A stretch of 64,000 nucleotides of DNA from Nitrospira sp. (GTDB lineage: Bacteria > Nitrospirota > Nitrospiria > Nitrospirales > Nitrospiraceae), in assembly GCA_022226935.1 (NCBI GenBank), contig CP092081.1:3906770-3970769 (forward strand). Direction: 5' to 3'. This document shows, piece by piece, positions 46,093 to 58,293 of this stretch (the stretch's first letter is position 1; each line of letters begins with the position of its first letter). The notes beneath the pieces were generated by a model that saw nothing but the letters and a program-made list of their open reading frames with translations, did no database searches and was not told the origin of the DNA. The position numbers and the translations under genes are program-made.

Positions 46093-48486
46093 ATGGGGAT
46101 GGTCCTGCGCGTACTTCTAGTCGGCATGGCAATTGCGCTCAGCCTTGGCTGCAGCGGGACCGCGAAGAATTTCCCGTCATTGAATCCGCCTGAGTACGAT
46201 CCCAACAAGGGATACACGAACCAGGCAGAATCGTCTCAGATACCACGCAGGGATGGTCATGTCTCACCGGTTTTTCCTGCACCGGTACCTTCTTCCGTTG
46301 CACCGCTCCCTCTTGTTGACACAGTCCACTCCCTGCCTTCTGATAACGCCAGCCCCGCAGCCGAGTTCAGCCGACGGATTCTGGCCGGAGGTCCGGATGG
46401 CAGGAAGGCGTTGGTTGAAGCGGTGACCGCGGCGGGCTTCGGCGTCCTCGATTCGAACAAACGTCTTATCCTTGGAGTTCCGCACAAGCCTGAAGTAGGG
46501 ATGCCGTTTGAAAATTGGGAAGCAACCCTCCTTGCCAGGTCGGCTGCTGAGCACTTGACGGTCCCCTATGCCGAATTCGAAGCCGATGTCATGTTGGCCG
46601 TGGGTGACGAGCAGGATGGCCGTCTGCTTCTGAAGACGTTGCTGGCGGACCTTCGAGCTGGTGTGGCTGATGCCTCGCCGACGGTGCGCCTTTGGGCGGG
46701 TTTGATTATCGAACTGGGCCGGCAATCGGCGAATTCCTACGACCTTCTGACTCTGACCGACTTCAGTTCTGTCTACCTCAATGGACTGCAACAAGCCCTG
46801 ATGCTTAAGCATCTTGCTGCGGAGTTCATTGCGCTGGGTATTCACCAAGCCTCCACGCTGTCGGTGAGCCGCTTGACTGTTCCGTTGTCTGTCGCACCGC
46901 GCCCGCTTCATGTCGTCGCCGATACCCACCTGTTGGCTCGCCGGGTGTCGAGCCTTCAGCCAGGGGATCCCTGCGGTTTCGGAACGGATGAGGGCATTGC
47001 CACCTCGGAGGCAGCCAACTTCTGGGGACTCGGGGTGAAAACAGCGCTGGGACCTCTGAGGCAGGCAGCGGAACAGGCGGCGTTGGCCGACCTCTATCGG
47101 ACGCTTGCCGAAACGGTGGGAAAGCTCGGTACCGAGGCATACGTCAAACGCATGACGGCGCTTCGAGAGATCGCCTATTCGAAAGCCGAGTCCGCCGATC
47201 TGAACAAACTCATGAAGCGGTTCTCGACGGCCCACACGATCGCCACCGCGCTGTTGTCTCTCGCGGAATTAGTGGCCGTGATGCAAGCGGTGAAGATCGA
47301 GATTGACTTGGAGCCCCCACCCCCGCTCGTCAGGACAAAAACCAGCGCACCGGGCGAGCAGGGGGAGTTAACCGCCCATCTCTCGTTTGACTCGAGCGGT
47401 CTCGATCTCTCGACCCAACATGCGGTGGCCTGCTCGTCGCGCGCGCTCGCTGCTGTTGGACTGGACTTCTCCTTTCCGGAAAACGGCCCGATCAAGGGGG
47501 CCGACGTGCAATGGTCACTGATCGAGGGCGGCCTCTCCATGGATTCGAAGGCAGGCTATCGGGTTCGAGAGGCCATCGTGGAACTCGAAAATCCCGGCCC
47601 GCGCATCCAAGAGGCCGGAGTCGGATTCGGAGACGTCAAACGCTCTGTTCGGACGGACGAACAGGGAGCAGCGAAAACCGGCATCCACGGCGCACCGCAA
47701 AAACGTCCTCTGGGTATCGATCCGCAACCGGTGATCAAGCGGGCGACGGTTCGTGCCAATGTGCAACTCAAACCCGCGGATCTTTTTCGGGATCTCGCCG
47801 ATGCGTTGAAGGGGCCTTGGGCTCTGCCGGCGCAAGTTCTGTATCGCAGCCATCTCATGGGCAAGAACTTCACGTTTACGGTTCGAGATTGGACGCCGCG
47901 ATTGGTGCTGGAGCTTCGATCAACGATTATCGCGAGCGATAAAAAAAGTCCCGATCCCGCGCAATCCGAAGCCAGGGCCAGGATTCCTCTATCCAGCCTG
48001 GAAATTGCGGCCTCCGACGTGACACGAGTGTTCAAGGGCGAGGGAATGCTCGCGTATAGGACGAGCCCACCCCAGAATTGGAATCCTTGCATGGCCCTCG
48101 TCAAGGGTGAAGGAACCGTGGGGATGCGAATATTTCAGGCCATCGTCCGTCAAGAGCCGGAAGAGGGGACGACCGGATCTAGCCTTCCCCCACAGGTTGA
48201 GTTGGTCTACGGCATCCTCGGAGAGTCGCAGGAGACCAGTACGGGGATGCATACCATGGTCAATTACAAATGCGTGCCCAATCGGCCGGAGCGGTCGCCC
48301 TTTTGGACGACCATGTTTGTCAGTGGGCGCGGAGAAGTCTCTACGGATCCCATGGTGATGTTCTCGCTGAAAGACTGGACGCCTGTCGGGGACAATGGCG
48401 TCGTGGCCACCAAGACACTGCGGAGCACGTGTGGCGGTCAATGCGACCAAGAGGTGACGGTGTTCACCTTGAGGGAAGAATATTGA
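46093..48486 (+). CDS. Large putative lipoprotein, function unknown
   Basis: A 797-aa protein with a signal peptide and lipobox ALSLGC near residue 20. GAAGGGAAG precedes two possible ATGs (46093 and 46099). A Pro/Ser-rich linker follows the anchor. The middle is helical with an AEFIALGIHQASTLSV stretch, and the C-terminal third is beta-rich with several Cys (CSSRALAAVG, NPCMALVKGEG, STCGGQCDQEV). No enzymatic motif was found. It is probably attached to a membrane and faces the periplasm or outside. Upstream, the frame at 46008-46092 reads on from a stop codon and looks protein-like, which may mean an older, longer gene. Confidence 0.75.
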   Translation: MGMVLRVLLVGMAIALSLGCSGTAKNFPSLNPPEYDPNKGYTNQAESSQIPRRDGHVSPVFPAPVPSSVAPLPLVDTVHSLPSDNASPAAEFSRRILAGGPDGRKALVEAVTAAGFGVLDSNKRLILGVPHKPEVGMPFENWEATLLARSAAEHLTVPYAEFEADVMLAVGDEQDGRLLLKTLLADLRAGVADASPTVRLWAGLIIELGRQSANSYDLLTLTDFSSVYLNGLQQALMLKHLAAEFIALGIHQASTLSVSRLTVPLSVAPRPLHVVADTHLLARRVSSLQPGDPCGFGTDEGIATSEAANFWGLGVKTALGPLRQAAEQAALADLYRTLAETVGKLGTEAYVKRMTALREIAYSKAESADLNKLMKRFSTAHTIATALLSLAELVAVMQAVKIEIDLEPPPPLVRTKTSAPGEQGELTAHLSFDSSGLDLSTQHAVACSSRALAAVGLDFSFPENGPIKGADVQWSLIEGGLSMDSKAGYRVREAIVELENPGPRIQEAGVGFGDVKRSVRTDEQGAAKTGIHGAPQKRPLGIDPQPVIKRATVRANVQLKPADLFRDLADALKGPWALPAQVLYRSHLMGKNFTFTVRDWTPRLVLELRSTIIASDKKSPDPAQSEARARIPLSSLEIAASDVTRVFKGEGMLAYRTSPPQNWNPCMALVKGEGTVGMRIFQAIVRQEPEEGTTGSSLPPQVELVYGILGESQETSTGMHTMVNYKCVPNRPERSPFWTTMFVSGRGEVSTDPMVMFSLKDWTPVGDNGVVATKTLRSTCGGQCDQEVTVFTLREEY

Positions 48487-48588
48487 GGGATCCATCGGGA
48501 ACTAGGGTTATTGCGAGGCACGTTCCTCCTGCTGCCGTTGTTAAATGGCGCAGAGGTCGCCCCGAACGGGCGACGAAAGGAGGGCCCC

Positions 48589-49035
48589 ATGCGGAATGCC
48601 ATTGCTATTGTGGTCATGTGCCTGTCCGTCGCGACGACCGTCCAGTATGCCGACGCTCGGGATCGCAGCGGCGTGTTCAAGGCCAGTGAGCTGATCGGGA
48701 TGAAAGTGCAGGGAACGGACGGGAAGAATCTCGGCGACATCAAGGATCTGGTCATCAATCCCGATGACGGGGCGATCGATTATGCCGTCCTGGATTTCGG
48801 CGGCTTTCTGGGCATCAAGGATAAATACTTCGCCATTCCTTGGGATGCGCTGCAGGTAGCGTCAGGCAAAGACAAGATCGTCATCGACGCCACAAAGCGA
48901 GATCTCAAAGACGCGCCGGGCTTCGACAAGAACCATTGGCCCGATTTTGCTGATCTGGCGCAGACCACCGTGATTTATGAATTTTACGGTGTGCCCGCTC
49001 CCAACACGAGCGGTGAGCACAAGGCAACGAGGTAA
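48589..49035 (+). CDS. Exported PRC-barrel domain protein
   Basis: A 148-aa protein starting at the ATG at 48589 after AAAGGAGG. A signal peptide ends near YADARD. The PRC-barrel has ASELIGMKVQGTDGKNLG, then VINPDDGAIDYAVLDFGG and YFAIPWDAL. These domains bind proteins or RNA in other contexts; exported versions are common in stress-related proteins of unknown role. It lies 100 nt after the lipoprotein gene on the same strand. Confidence 0.85.
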   Translation: MRNAIAIVVMCLSVATTVQYADARDRSGVFKASELIGMKVQGTDGKNLGDIKDLVINPDDGAIDYAVLDFGGFLGIKDKYFAIPWDALQVASGKDKIVIDATKRDLKDAPGFDKNHWPDFADLAQTTVIYEFYGVPAPNTSGEHKATR

Positions 49036-49056
49036 GGGCCTGTGCGCGGCCGCGCG

Positions 49057-50805
49057 TTAGAACCCGCGGCCGCCTCCGCCGCCGAATCCTCCACCCGACG
49101 ACCCGCCGCTGCTGAATCCTGCCCCCCCTGAACTGCGGGGTGCCGATGTCATCATCGCCCCGGTTCGTGACGCCATGTCGCCCATGCGGCTCGTGAATCC
49201 TCTCGTATTGAACTGCGTCAGATCGCTGCCTTGGTACCAGGCCGGCGCGGTCATGGCGATTGTTTCGAATGCCCCCGCCCAATTCTTTTCTACTCCGAGC
49301 GCCATGGCATAGGGGAGGAATTTTTCAAATAGTTCGGGCGTCTTGATGATGCGATCAAACCGGTCGACCTCGACGCGCGTGAGAAATTCTTCAAATCCCA
49401 GGACGCCTTCGAGCGCCCTTGTGCCTTGCGGCGTGCGAGCCGGCATGATGCGGCCAAATCCCACGACAAGCACCCCTGAAAGCAAGCCAGCCACGAAGGT
49501 TGTCAGTGGCGCCAGGCCCCAGTGGTCGGCAAGGGCGGCGAGCGCGATGGTTAGCACTATTCCGAATGCGGCACCGCCGAGCAGATATCCTTGCTTCACC
49601 CGATCTGGACGCTGGTTGTAATACGTACGGCGTTGCAGAGACTGAAATATCGCGTCATGAATGGCCGGCAGAGATTTGTAGAAACGGTTTTCGAGCGAGC
49701 TGAGGAGAACCTCGTCGACCTCGCTATCTTTGAACAGAGCCTCCAACAAGAGCCGTTCGTACGGGGGCAAGGTTGCCCACTCCTGCGGTGGTTTTTCCCG
49801 CCGGAACAGATAATCCATGCTGGACCATAGCCCGAAGAGATGCTCGGCCTTGCGTTCGGTAATCCGTAGGTATCCTCGCACGGCCAGGTCCACCACGGTC
49901 GCCGTGATATCGCGGGTGTCCGGATTTTCATCCACGAGTGTGCCGACTTCCGCAGGCGTCAGGTGGTCCGGTGGTTCGTACATCACGGCAATCGGCCGAA
50001 GGCGCGGATCCTTTCCCTTGACGGACCAAAGGCGATACATCACCAAGAATACGAGCACAGGAATCCCCAAGGGCCAATTGCTGACGACCGTCATGCGGGT
50101 TTGGTCCAAGACGGTGGGGGCGGCCACGAGGCCCTTGTCCCAGCCGACCACGGCGGTGAGACCTTCACGAAAGCCGAGCGGGCGCGTCATCCGCATCTCG
50201 ATCCCGGAGCCGAGGATCGTCACGGTTGCTGCCTGCTCGCGGGCGCCGTAAGCGCCGGTGAAGGCCTGGGCGCGGACACCGGTCGCGTGCGGAGGAAGGA
50301 GGATGCGCACGGACGCCTGCTCGATGGGCACATCCCATTCGTCGCCGGTGACGTTCCAATACAGCTCGTCGTGGTCTTCGAAGAATTTCAGGCCGTTCCG
50401 GACGAGGTATTTCAACACGAAGGTGCGGGTGGCATCCGTTGCACCGGGAATCCAAATCCGAAAGTTCCGATAATGCCGCTCCCGCCTACTTTCGAATTTG
50501 AGCGGAGCGCCCTGCTCGTCCGTGACGGAAATGTGATCCAGCAGCAGCGTGTAGTTGAACCCTTGCGGGGTGCGATATTCGATCGGGATCAGCCGCTCGA
50601 TGCCGTTCCAGGCCCCTTCGAATCGCGGACTAACGGTTTCCGTCACGAGCAACTCGCCGCCGGGCAAGATTTGCAGTTCCACATCGAAACGGCTCAGCAC
50701 GAATGAGCGCGCCTCAGCCGGCAGGAGGCTTACACATTGAATGAGGCACAGGAAAACCAGGCTGGAGAGAACGCAGGCGACATGTGGGCGTCGTCGGGGT
50801 TTCAC
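49057..50805 (-). CDS. DUF2207 membrane protein
   Basis: About 582 aa from a GTG at 50805, which gives a normal signal peptide; a GTG at 50856 would give a longer form that overlaps the lemA stop. The periplasmic domain (FDVELQILPGGELLVTETVS) and C-terminal helices are typical of DUF2207. Three membrane segments are seen (signal, WPLGIPVLVFLVMY, and a paired segment near GGAAFGIVLTIALAAL). The tail is Gly/Ser-rich, ending GGGGRGF. DUF2207 is often encoded beside LemA, as here, and both are envelope proteins of unclear function. Confidence 0.88.
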   Translation of the reverse strand: MKPRRRPHVACVLSSLVFLCLIQCVSLLPAEARSFVLSRFDVELQILPGGELLVTETVSPRFEGAWNGIERLIPIEYRTPQGFNYTLLLDHISVTDEQGAPLKFESRRERHYRNFRIWIPGATDATRTFVLKYLVRNGLKFFEDHDELYWNVTGDEWDVPIEQASVRILLPPHATGVRAQAFTGAYGAREQAATVTILGSGIEMRMTRPLGFREGLTAVVGWDKGLVAAPTVLDQTRMTVVSNWPLGIPVLVFLVMYRLWSVKGKDPRLRPIAVMYEPPDHLTPAEVGTLVDENPDTRDITATVVDLAVRGYLRITERKAEHLFGLWSSMDYLFRREKPPQEWATLPPYERLLLEALFKDSEVDEVLLSSLENRFYKSLPAIHDAIFQSLQRRTYYNQRPDRVKQGYLLGGAAFGIVLTIALAALADHWGLAPLTTFVAGLLSGVLVVGFGRIMPARTPQGTRALEGVLGFEEFLTRVEVDRFDRIIKTPELFEKFLPYAMALGVEKNWAGAFETIAMTAPAWYQGSDLTQFNTRGFTSRMGDMASRTGAMMTSAPRSSGGAGFSSGGSSGGGFGGGGGRGF

Positions 50806-50830
50806 GATCGGCTCGCCGGCACGATCCACG

Positions 50831-51379
50831 CTAGAACTGCACCCGTGGCGGCTCACGTTGGATGGTGTCGGTTAACTCGAAGAACTGGCGGCCGACGAAG
50901 TGGAACCAGCCGGCAATGAAGTTGGTCGGCACCTCCTGCGTCTTCGCATTGTAATCGCGGACGACGGCGTTGTAATACCGCCTGGCATGCTGCAACGCGT
51001 CCTCCACCTGGTTCAGGCTGCCCTGGAGTTGATTGAACGCTTCAACCGCGCGCAATTGCGGATAGGCTTCGGCGAGAGCGAACAGCGACTTCAACGACTG
51101 GCTCAGCTGATTTTCGGCTACGGCTTTGGCTTCCGGCCCTTGGGCCGACATGGCCTTCGCCCGGGCATTGATCACGGCTTCCAGCGCGCCCTTCTCATGG
51201 GCCGCATAAGCCTTGACCGTTTCGACGAGGTTCGGAATGAGGTCGTAGCGGCGCTTGAGTTGGACATCGATGTCAGCCCAGGCGCTTTCGCAAGCGGCAC
51301 GGAGGCGGACCAGCGAGTTGTACATCCCGATGACGATCAGCACGAGCGCAGCCAGCACGGCGAGGATGATCCAACCCAT
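50831..51379 (-). CDS. lemA: LemA family protein
   Basis: A 182-aa protein. AAGGAG lies seven bases before the ATG. A membrane helix (WIILAVLAALVLIVIGMY) precedes the conserved SLVRLRAACESAWADIDVQL and RRYDLIPNLVETVKAY stretches, which are diagnostic for LemA. The protein is a four-helix bundle facing outwards. It is the upstream gene of a pair with DUF2207. Confidence 0.95.
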   Translation of the reverse strand: MGWIILAVLAALVLIVIGMYNSLVRLRAACESAWADIDVQLKRRYDLIPNLVETVKAYAAHEKGALEAVINARAKAMSAQGPEAKAVAENQLSQSLKSLFALAEAYPQLRAVEAFNQLQGSLNQVEDALQHARRYYNAVVRDYNAKTQEVPTNFIAGWFHFVGRQFFELTDTIQREPPRVQF

Positions 51380-51643
51380 CGGTGTCTCCTTGCGGAATTG
51401 GGTGAAGGTACGTATGGAGCTTCAAGGATGATACCGTGACCCCTGCAATCTGTAAAGCATCGCGCCGCCTTCCTGCAGGGGACATCGCGGCTGACAGAGT
51501 CTCCGATCCGGGAGTGGGCGATGCTGTCACAGTTGCGTGACTTTCCTCGACTCTGCGGGTATCCTCCACGGCATCGGACGGCTCTCGCGCGGCCATCGCG
51601 GAGACCTCGGCCGTTCACTGATCCACATTTCACGGAGGTTCGC

Positions 51644-51970
51644 ATGGTGCATCGTCATGGACGAAGCGGAGTTGGCCTGGTAGTCCTACTGTTGTGCGCC
51701 TTGGGTGGAGGGACTCTCGCGGTTCCGATGACCAGGGCTGAGGAGCCGGCGATTGAACTCAATAGTGCGGATGTGTTGCGACAGCTTCTGGAGCAGCAAG
51801 TCGGCAAACGGGTGAAGGTCAAGTTGCTCTCGGGGCAGGATCTGGACGGCAAGGTGGCCAAAGTGGGCACGCAAGCGGTAGCCTTGACCGAACTATCAGG
51901 GATGGAGTTCTTCGATGCGACCGTCCGGCTGGATCAAGTCGCTGCGGTGATCGTGCGGCGCGGCAAGTAA
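51644..51970 (+). CDS. Small exported protein with Sm-like barrel pattern
   Basis: A 108-aa protein starting at the ATG at 51644 after CGGAGG. A signal peptide is cleaved near MTRAEE. The C-terminal ~60 residues (KRVKVKLLSGQDLDGKVAKV, then DQVAAVIVRRG) have the strand order of an Sm/LSm-type five-stranded barrel. Export argues against an RNA role. The function is unknown. Confidence 0.7.
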   Translation: MVHRHGRSGVGLVVLLLCALGGGTLAVPMTRAEEPAIELNSADVLRQLLEQQVGKRVKVKLLSGQDLDGKVAKVGTQAVALTELSGMEFFDATVRLDQVAAVIVRRGK

Positions 51971-52023
51971 TCAGCCATCAATATCGTCGATTGCCGATTC
52001 GGCCATCGACGCTAGGGAAAACG

Positions 52024-52533
52024 ATGCCTGTCCCTCTCCTGCGCAGAACGGTCGACCTCTCCGGCTTTCCAGACCTCGTTGTCATCTATCTCGGCATGCG
52101 GGTCAATCGGTGGACAGGGCTGAAGACGCTATTCGGTTTCGGCCCTCAGATCGCCGAATCAGTCGAGGCTCAGCCGGAGGGGTTGCTGCTTCATGAGTCA
52201 CTGCTCTGGTCGCTCATGCCGCCGCATGTCGGGATGCGGCAATATTGGCGCGATTTCGATGCGTTGGAGCGCTGGGCTCGTTCCGATCCCCATCGACAAT
52301 GGTGGCAGCAGTTTCTTCAGGATACGGGCGGAACAGGATTTTGGCACGAGGCCTACTTCATGCGCGGCGGGATGGAGGCGGTCTACAACGACATCCTGCA
52401 AGACATCGGATTCCTGCGGTTTGCACCGATTCAACCGGCGAAGGGTGTGCGGTTTACCGCCAGAAGTCGAGCAGGACGAACCGGTGAATCGACGTTACCA
52501 TCGGCGGTGACGGAAGAGGAATTGGATCGGTGA
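52024..52533 (+). CDS. DUF4188-type protein (dimeric alpha/beta barrel)
   Basis: A 169-aa protein starting at the ATG at 52024 after AGGGAAAA. The pattern VIYLGMRVNRWTGLKTL, QYWRDFDALERWARSDPH and TGFWHEAYFMRGGMEAVYND matches the DUF4188/phenylacetaldoxime dehydratase-like group, with the His of FWHEAY as a possible haem or substrate ligand. No signal peptide. It converges on the PPOX-GAF gene. Confidence 0.75.
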   Translation: MPVPLLRRTVDLSGFPDLVVIYLGMRVNRWTGLKTLFGFGPQIAESVEAQPEGLLLHESLLWSLMPPHVGMRQYWRDFDALERWARSDPHRQWWQQFLQDTGGTGFWHEAYFMRGGMEAVYNDILQDIGFLRFAPIQPAKGVRFTARSRAGRTGESTLPSAVTEEELDR

Positions 52534-52566
52534 CTCGTCGAGCATCGGGAGACTCGGCGGCCGCCT

Positions 52567-53952
52567 TCACGCAGGTTTTTCAGAGAGGATAATGTTGACG
52601 GAAGTGTCGAGTGCAAATCGGCCGCGTCCACGCGGGACGAGGCGCACATCGGGGCACTTCTGCTCCAACCGTTTCCGCAACAGAATCAATCTGGTTTCGA
52701 AGTTATCTTTCCATTCGGGCAGGCCCAGCCAACTATCCATCCGCAGTTCGCGATTCGTGAACTCCACTCGCTGTTCATCCTGATGCTGTTTCAGGATCCG
52801 CCACAGGATGCGCCCTGGGACGTTCTTGATGAGGTATTCCCCATCGACGAAGATGCAATCATCGGCGTGGTAGAAGCAGAACGAGCGTTGCGTGACGGCT
52901 GAGTGGACAGGCGGTGACGCTGTGATGGAGGCCTCGACCGCCACGGGATCGTCAGCTTCCTGTGCCGACTGGTCTATCCCGGAGGCCAGATGGCCGGCCA
53001 CGATCGCCATCACCGCTTCTTCACGAATGAGGAGCGTGAGCGGCTCCAAGGATTCAGCGACCAACACGCCGAGGCAACGGTGTCGGATCATCAGCGGGAC
53101 CGCGATCTGTGTGGACGCATTCGAGAGGCCGGGCAGGGGAATCTCGCGGCACAGGGTCTCGGAGCCTGACAGCGCCTCGGCACGATTGCGAACGGCGCGG
53201 GCATAACGAAGCGTGTGGTCGAGGCCGGAAAGGCGGAGCGGCAGTTTCGCCGTTGCCACCATGCCAATGAGGCCATCCCCGAAACCCACCTCGGACCCGA
53301 CCCCGTTTTCGTCATATCCCCGGCTTGCAATGGTCTGGAGCGTGCGGCGTTTCTCATCTACCAGCAGCAGCATCGTGTGGCGTAGGCCGAAGAATTCATC
53401 CAGGCAGCGAAGCGCTGTCTCCAACAGTTCGCCGAGGCATTCCGTTCGGTTCAACTGTTCCGCGACCACTCGTAAAGCATGCAAGTTCGGATCGATGAAC
53501 AGGGATGGGAGGCGCTCGTCCTGCGCCGGGACCGGCCACGAGGTGAACCCCTCCACCCGCTCGATGCGGCGCACGGCGTAAATGTCGGCAGCGCGCAGGC
53601 GGAAGACATCCGACATGCCGGCATGGGAGGCGATGGCTTGCAGTTGTAGCGACATGGCCTGAAACAAGGGGCCCGAGGATTCCGATCGCTCGTATCTGAG
53701 CGAAAGCCGGTAGGCCTGCATCGCGCGGGGATCGAGGACCATCACGGAGGCGAAGGGATGCTCGGCGATGTTCTTGCGTGTCTTGTTGAAGAATTGGAAT
53801 GAAATCGCAACATGCTCGGGATCGACGTAATGCACCTGGCTGACATAGCTGATGTTGGGTGTACCGTCTTTGGCGCAGGTCGCAATGGTGGCCGGGATGA
53901 TGCCTTCGAAGCAGGGCCAGAGGTCTTTGAGTGCCAGCGCGACGGTGCCCAT
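52567..53952 (-). CDS. Fusion of PPOX-type FMN barrel, GAF domain and winged-helix-like C-terminus
   Basis: A 461-aa protein. Residues about 1-140 form a PPOX-type flavin split barrel (PATIATCAKDGTPNISYVSQ). About 165-330 is a GAF domain (LLETALRCLDEFFGLRHTMLLLVDE, cut here to its core, then GDGLIGMVATAK). The C-terminus resembles an OmpR-type winged helix (VPGRILWRILKQHQ, then LILLRKRLEQK and VPRGRGRFALD). I infer a one-component redox or flavin-responsive transcription factor. It starts 3 nt after the PPOX gene upstream, so the two are cotranslated. A divergent double cupredoxin gene is a candidate target. Confidence 0.75.
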   Translation of the reverse strand: MGTVALALKDLWPCFEGIIPATIATCAKDGTPNISYVSQVHYVDPEHVAISFQFFNKTRKNIAEHPFASVMVLDPRAMQAYRLSLRYERSESSGPLFQAMSLQLQAIASHAGMSDVFRLRAADIYAVRRIERVEGFTSWPVPAQDERLPSLFIDPNLHALRVVAEQLNRTECLGELLETALRCLDEFFGLRHTMLLLVDEKRRTLQTIASRGYDENGVGSEVGFGDGLIGMVATAKLPLRLSGLDHTLRYARAVRNRAEALSGSETLCREIPLPGLSNASTQIAVPLMIRHRCLGVLVAESLEPLTLLIREEAVMAIVAGHLASGIDQSAQEADDPVAVEASITASPPVHSAVTQRSFCFYHADDCIFVDGEYLIKNVPGRILWRILKQHQDEQRVEFTNRELRMDSWLGLPEWKDNFETRLILLRKRLEQKCPDVRLVPRGRGRFALDTSVNIILSEKPA

Positions 53953-53955
53953 GCC

Positions 53956-54411
53956 TCAGACCTGTTCGCCGGCGCCGGGGCCGGGAGTTTGGGCGAAGAC
54001 GCCGGTGACTTGCATCTCGATTGCAACCGCGGGTTGCATGATGATGGCGTCGGTCTGTTCGGCCGGCACGCCGACCGCAATGAGTTCACCTAAAAACGCC
54101 CGGCGCCATGCTTGTTGTTGCACATAGTCCTGCGGGGTCGCCGGACGGATCCTCGTGACGGTGCCTTTGAGCTGGCAAGTCACGTGGTCGGTGGGCCGGG
54201 AGCAGGTGATCGCGATGAGGCCGTTGTTGCGGAGGTTGTCGAGGGTCTGTGCGGAGGCGGATTCCGTCAGTAACAGCGTCACCGCCGTACGATCGGCCCC
54301 GACCCAGATGCCCCAGCCCCTCGTGCATTCCGGCATGAGGTCCGCATCACGCGTGCCGACATTGACGGAGACGCCGGTGTGGAGCAGATCGACGATGGTT
54401 GCCGGGATCAT
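53956..54411 (-). CDS. PPOX-fold FMN-binding protein
   Basis: A 151-aa protein. The N-terminal part (SVNVGTRDADLMPECTRGWG, WVGADRTAVTLLLTESA) and the following strands show the pyridoxamine-phosphate-oxidase-type split barrel. Its start, 141 bp from the divergent cupredoxin gene, and its 3-nt spacing to the PPOX-GAF fusion mark an operon. The two barrels may form a heterodimer. Confidence 0.75.
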   Translation of the reverse strand: MIPATIVDLLHTGVSVNVGTRDADLMPECTRGWGIWVGADRTAVTLLLTESASAQTLDNLRNNGLIAITCSRPTDHVTCQLKGTVTRIRPATPQDYVQQQAWRRAFLGELIAVGVPAEQTDAIIMQPAVAIEMQVTGVFAQTPGPGAGEQV

Positions 54412-54552
54412 CGCAGGTGTCGTAACAGCCGGTTAGGAAAAATTTAGGGAGACCATAGCATATTCTTAGGAATGAAATCGGGGCCCTTCGTGGTACACCT
54501 TCGCTCGCGACGGAGATGGTGTTGGACACATTCACGACCCAGGAGGATGACC

Positions 54553-55380
54553 ATGAAAGTTCATAGACTCGCTTCGCTGTGTCTGTTCGCGCTGGCCGCC
54601 GCTAATCCTGCGGGACAGGCCTTGGCGTCGCAGCCGGGCCAGTTCACCATGACCGCGACCGACTATGGCTTTATTGTGCCGGAACAGGTGCCGTCCGGTC
54701 TGACCGCCATCGAGGTGGTGAACCAGGGCGGAGAAGTCCACCATGCGCAACTGGTCCGGTTGGCGGCGGGCAAGACGCCGGCAGACTTTGCGGCGGCGAT
54801 GAAAGCCGATCCGGAGCATCCGCCGGCCTGGATGACTTTTGTCGGTGGACCGAACGCCGTGGTCCCCGGAGATCGCGCAACGGCGGTGATGGAACTACAG
54901 CCAGGGCAACATTTGGTGCTCTGCCTCGTCCCGAATAAAGCCGGAGTTGCGCATGTGGCGCTCGGAATGGCCAAGCCGTTCATGGTGACGGAGACGAGGG
55001 GAACTGGCCTTGCCGCGCCAAACCCCGATGTGGTGATCACCGCCAGGGATTTTCAATTCGTGCTGTCCAAACCCATCACAGCAGGATCGCATACCATTCA
55101 ACTGGTCAATGAGGGACAGCAGGCCCACGAGGTCGTGCTCGTCAAGCTGGCGCGGGATGCGAAGGCCAAGGATTTTATTGCAGCGTTCGAGCCAGGGGCC
55201 ACTGCGCCTCCGCCGGGGCGGCCGCTGGGAGGCATTGTCGGAATTGAACGGGGTACCCGGGGCCTCTTCACCGCCATGTTTGATCCAGGCCCCTATGCCT
55301 TGATCTGCTTCTTTCCTGACAAGGCAACCGGTGCGCCGCATTTTGCGCAGGGGATGACCTGGGAGTTTGATGTCCGCTGA
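54553..55380 (+). CDS. Exported double cupredoxin-like protein
   Basis: A 275-aa protein starting at the ATG at 54553, six bases after AGGAGG. A signal peptide ends near ALASQ. Two repeated halves each carry a set of residues that could ligate type-1 copper: H63/H64, C124, H134, M139 in the first and H192, C252, H263, M268 in the second. Conserved surroundings are VHHAQLVRL against AHEVVLVKL, and AHVALGM against PHFAQGM. This suggests a periplasmic electron carrier or copper-binding protein. The two sites may be non-equivalent. It is divergent from the flavin regulator operon. Confidence 0.8.
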   Translation: MKVHRLASLCLFALAAANPAGQALASQPGQFTMTATDYGFIVPEQVPSGLTAIEVVNQGGEVHHAQLVRLAAGKTPADFAAAMKADPEHPPAWMTFVGGPNAVVPGDRATAVMELQPGQHLVLCLVPNKAGVAHVALGMAKPFMVTETRGTGLAAPNPDVVITARDFQFVLSKPITAGSHTIQLVNEGQQAHEVVLVKLARDAKAKDFIAAFEPGATAPPPGRPLGGIVGIERGTRGLFTAMFDPGPYALICFFPDKATGAPHFAQGMTWEFDVR

Positions 55381-55433
55381 CGAATCACCCACGAACGGGC
55401 GGACCGCGTCGCGGTAGTTGCATCGGAGGCCGG

Positions 55434-58055
<2,622 letters not shown>

Positions 58056-58106
58056 GTGAGCCTGCCACTCGGTTTCTCCCTTCTGTACGCGCCGACCAAT
58101 CGACAC

Positions 58107-58124
58107 CTGCCGAGATATCGGCAG
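58107..58124. promoter_or_regulatory. Inverted repeat, candidate enhancer for the DedA-rhodanese promoter
   Basis: CTGCCGA and TCGGCAG form 7-bp arms around GATA, about 110 bp upstream of the -24 element at 58233, a usual distance for a sigma-54 activator site. As it also lies 50 nt after the activator gene it could be a hairpin of that transcript. A TCGGCAG half-site recurs at 59308 before the RND promoter. Confidence 0.4.
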
Positions 58125-58232
58125 TCGTTCTTCGGCACTGACGTCTGCACTCATAGCCGCCTCTCGACCTCTCCGCCGCAATTCCCTTCTCGCATCAGTG
58201 AATTCTCTTCCCATGGCAGGGCCGTATGGCCT

Positions 58233-58248
58233 GGAACAAATCCTGCTG
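58233..58248 (+). promoter_or_regulatory. Sigma-54-type promoter of the DedA-rhodanese gene
   Basis: TGGAACAAATCCTGCT keeps the GG and GC core at correct spacing, with C to A in the -24 box and T to C in the -12 box. The predicted start near 58259 leaves a 35-nt leader to the ATG at 58294. Confidence 0.5.
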
Positions 58249-58293
58249 TCAAGTTGATCACATCGAAGCGTGAAGAACGAGAGGGAGATGCTG

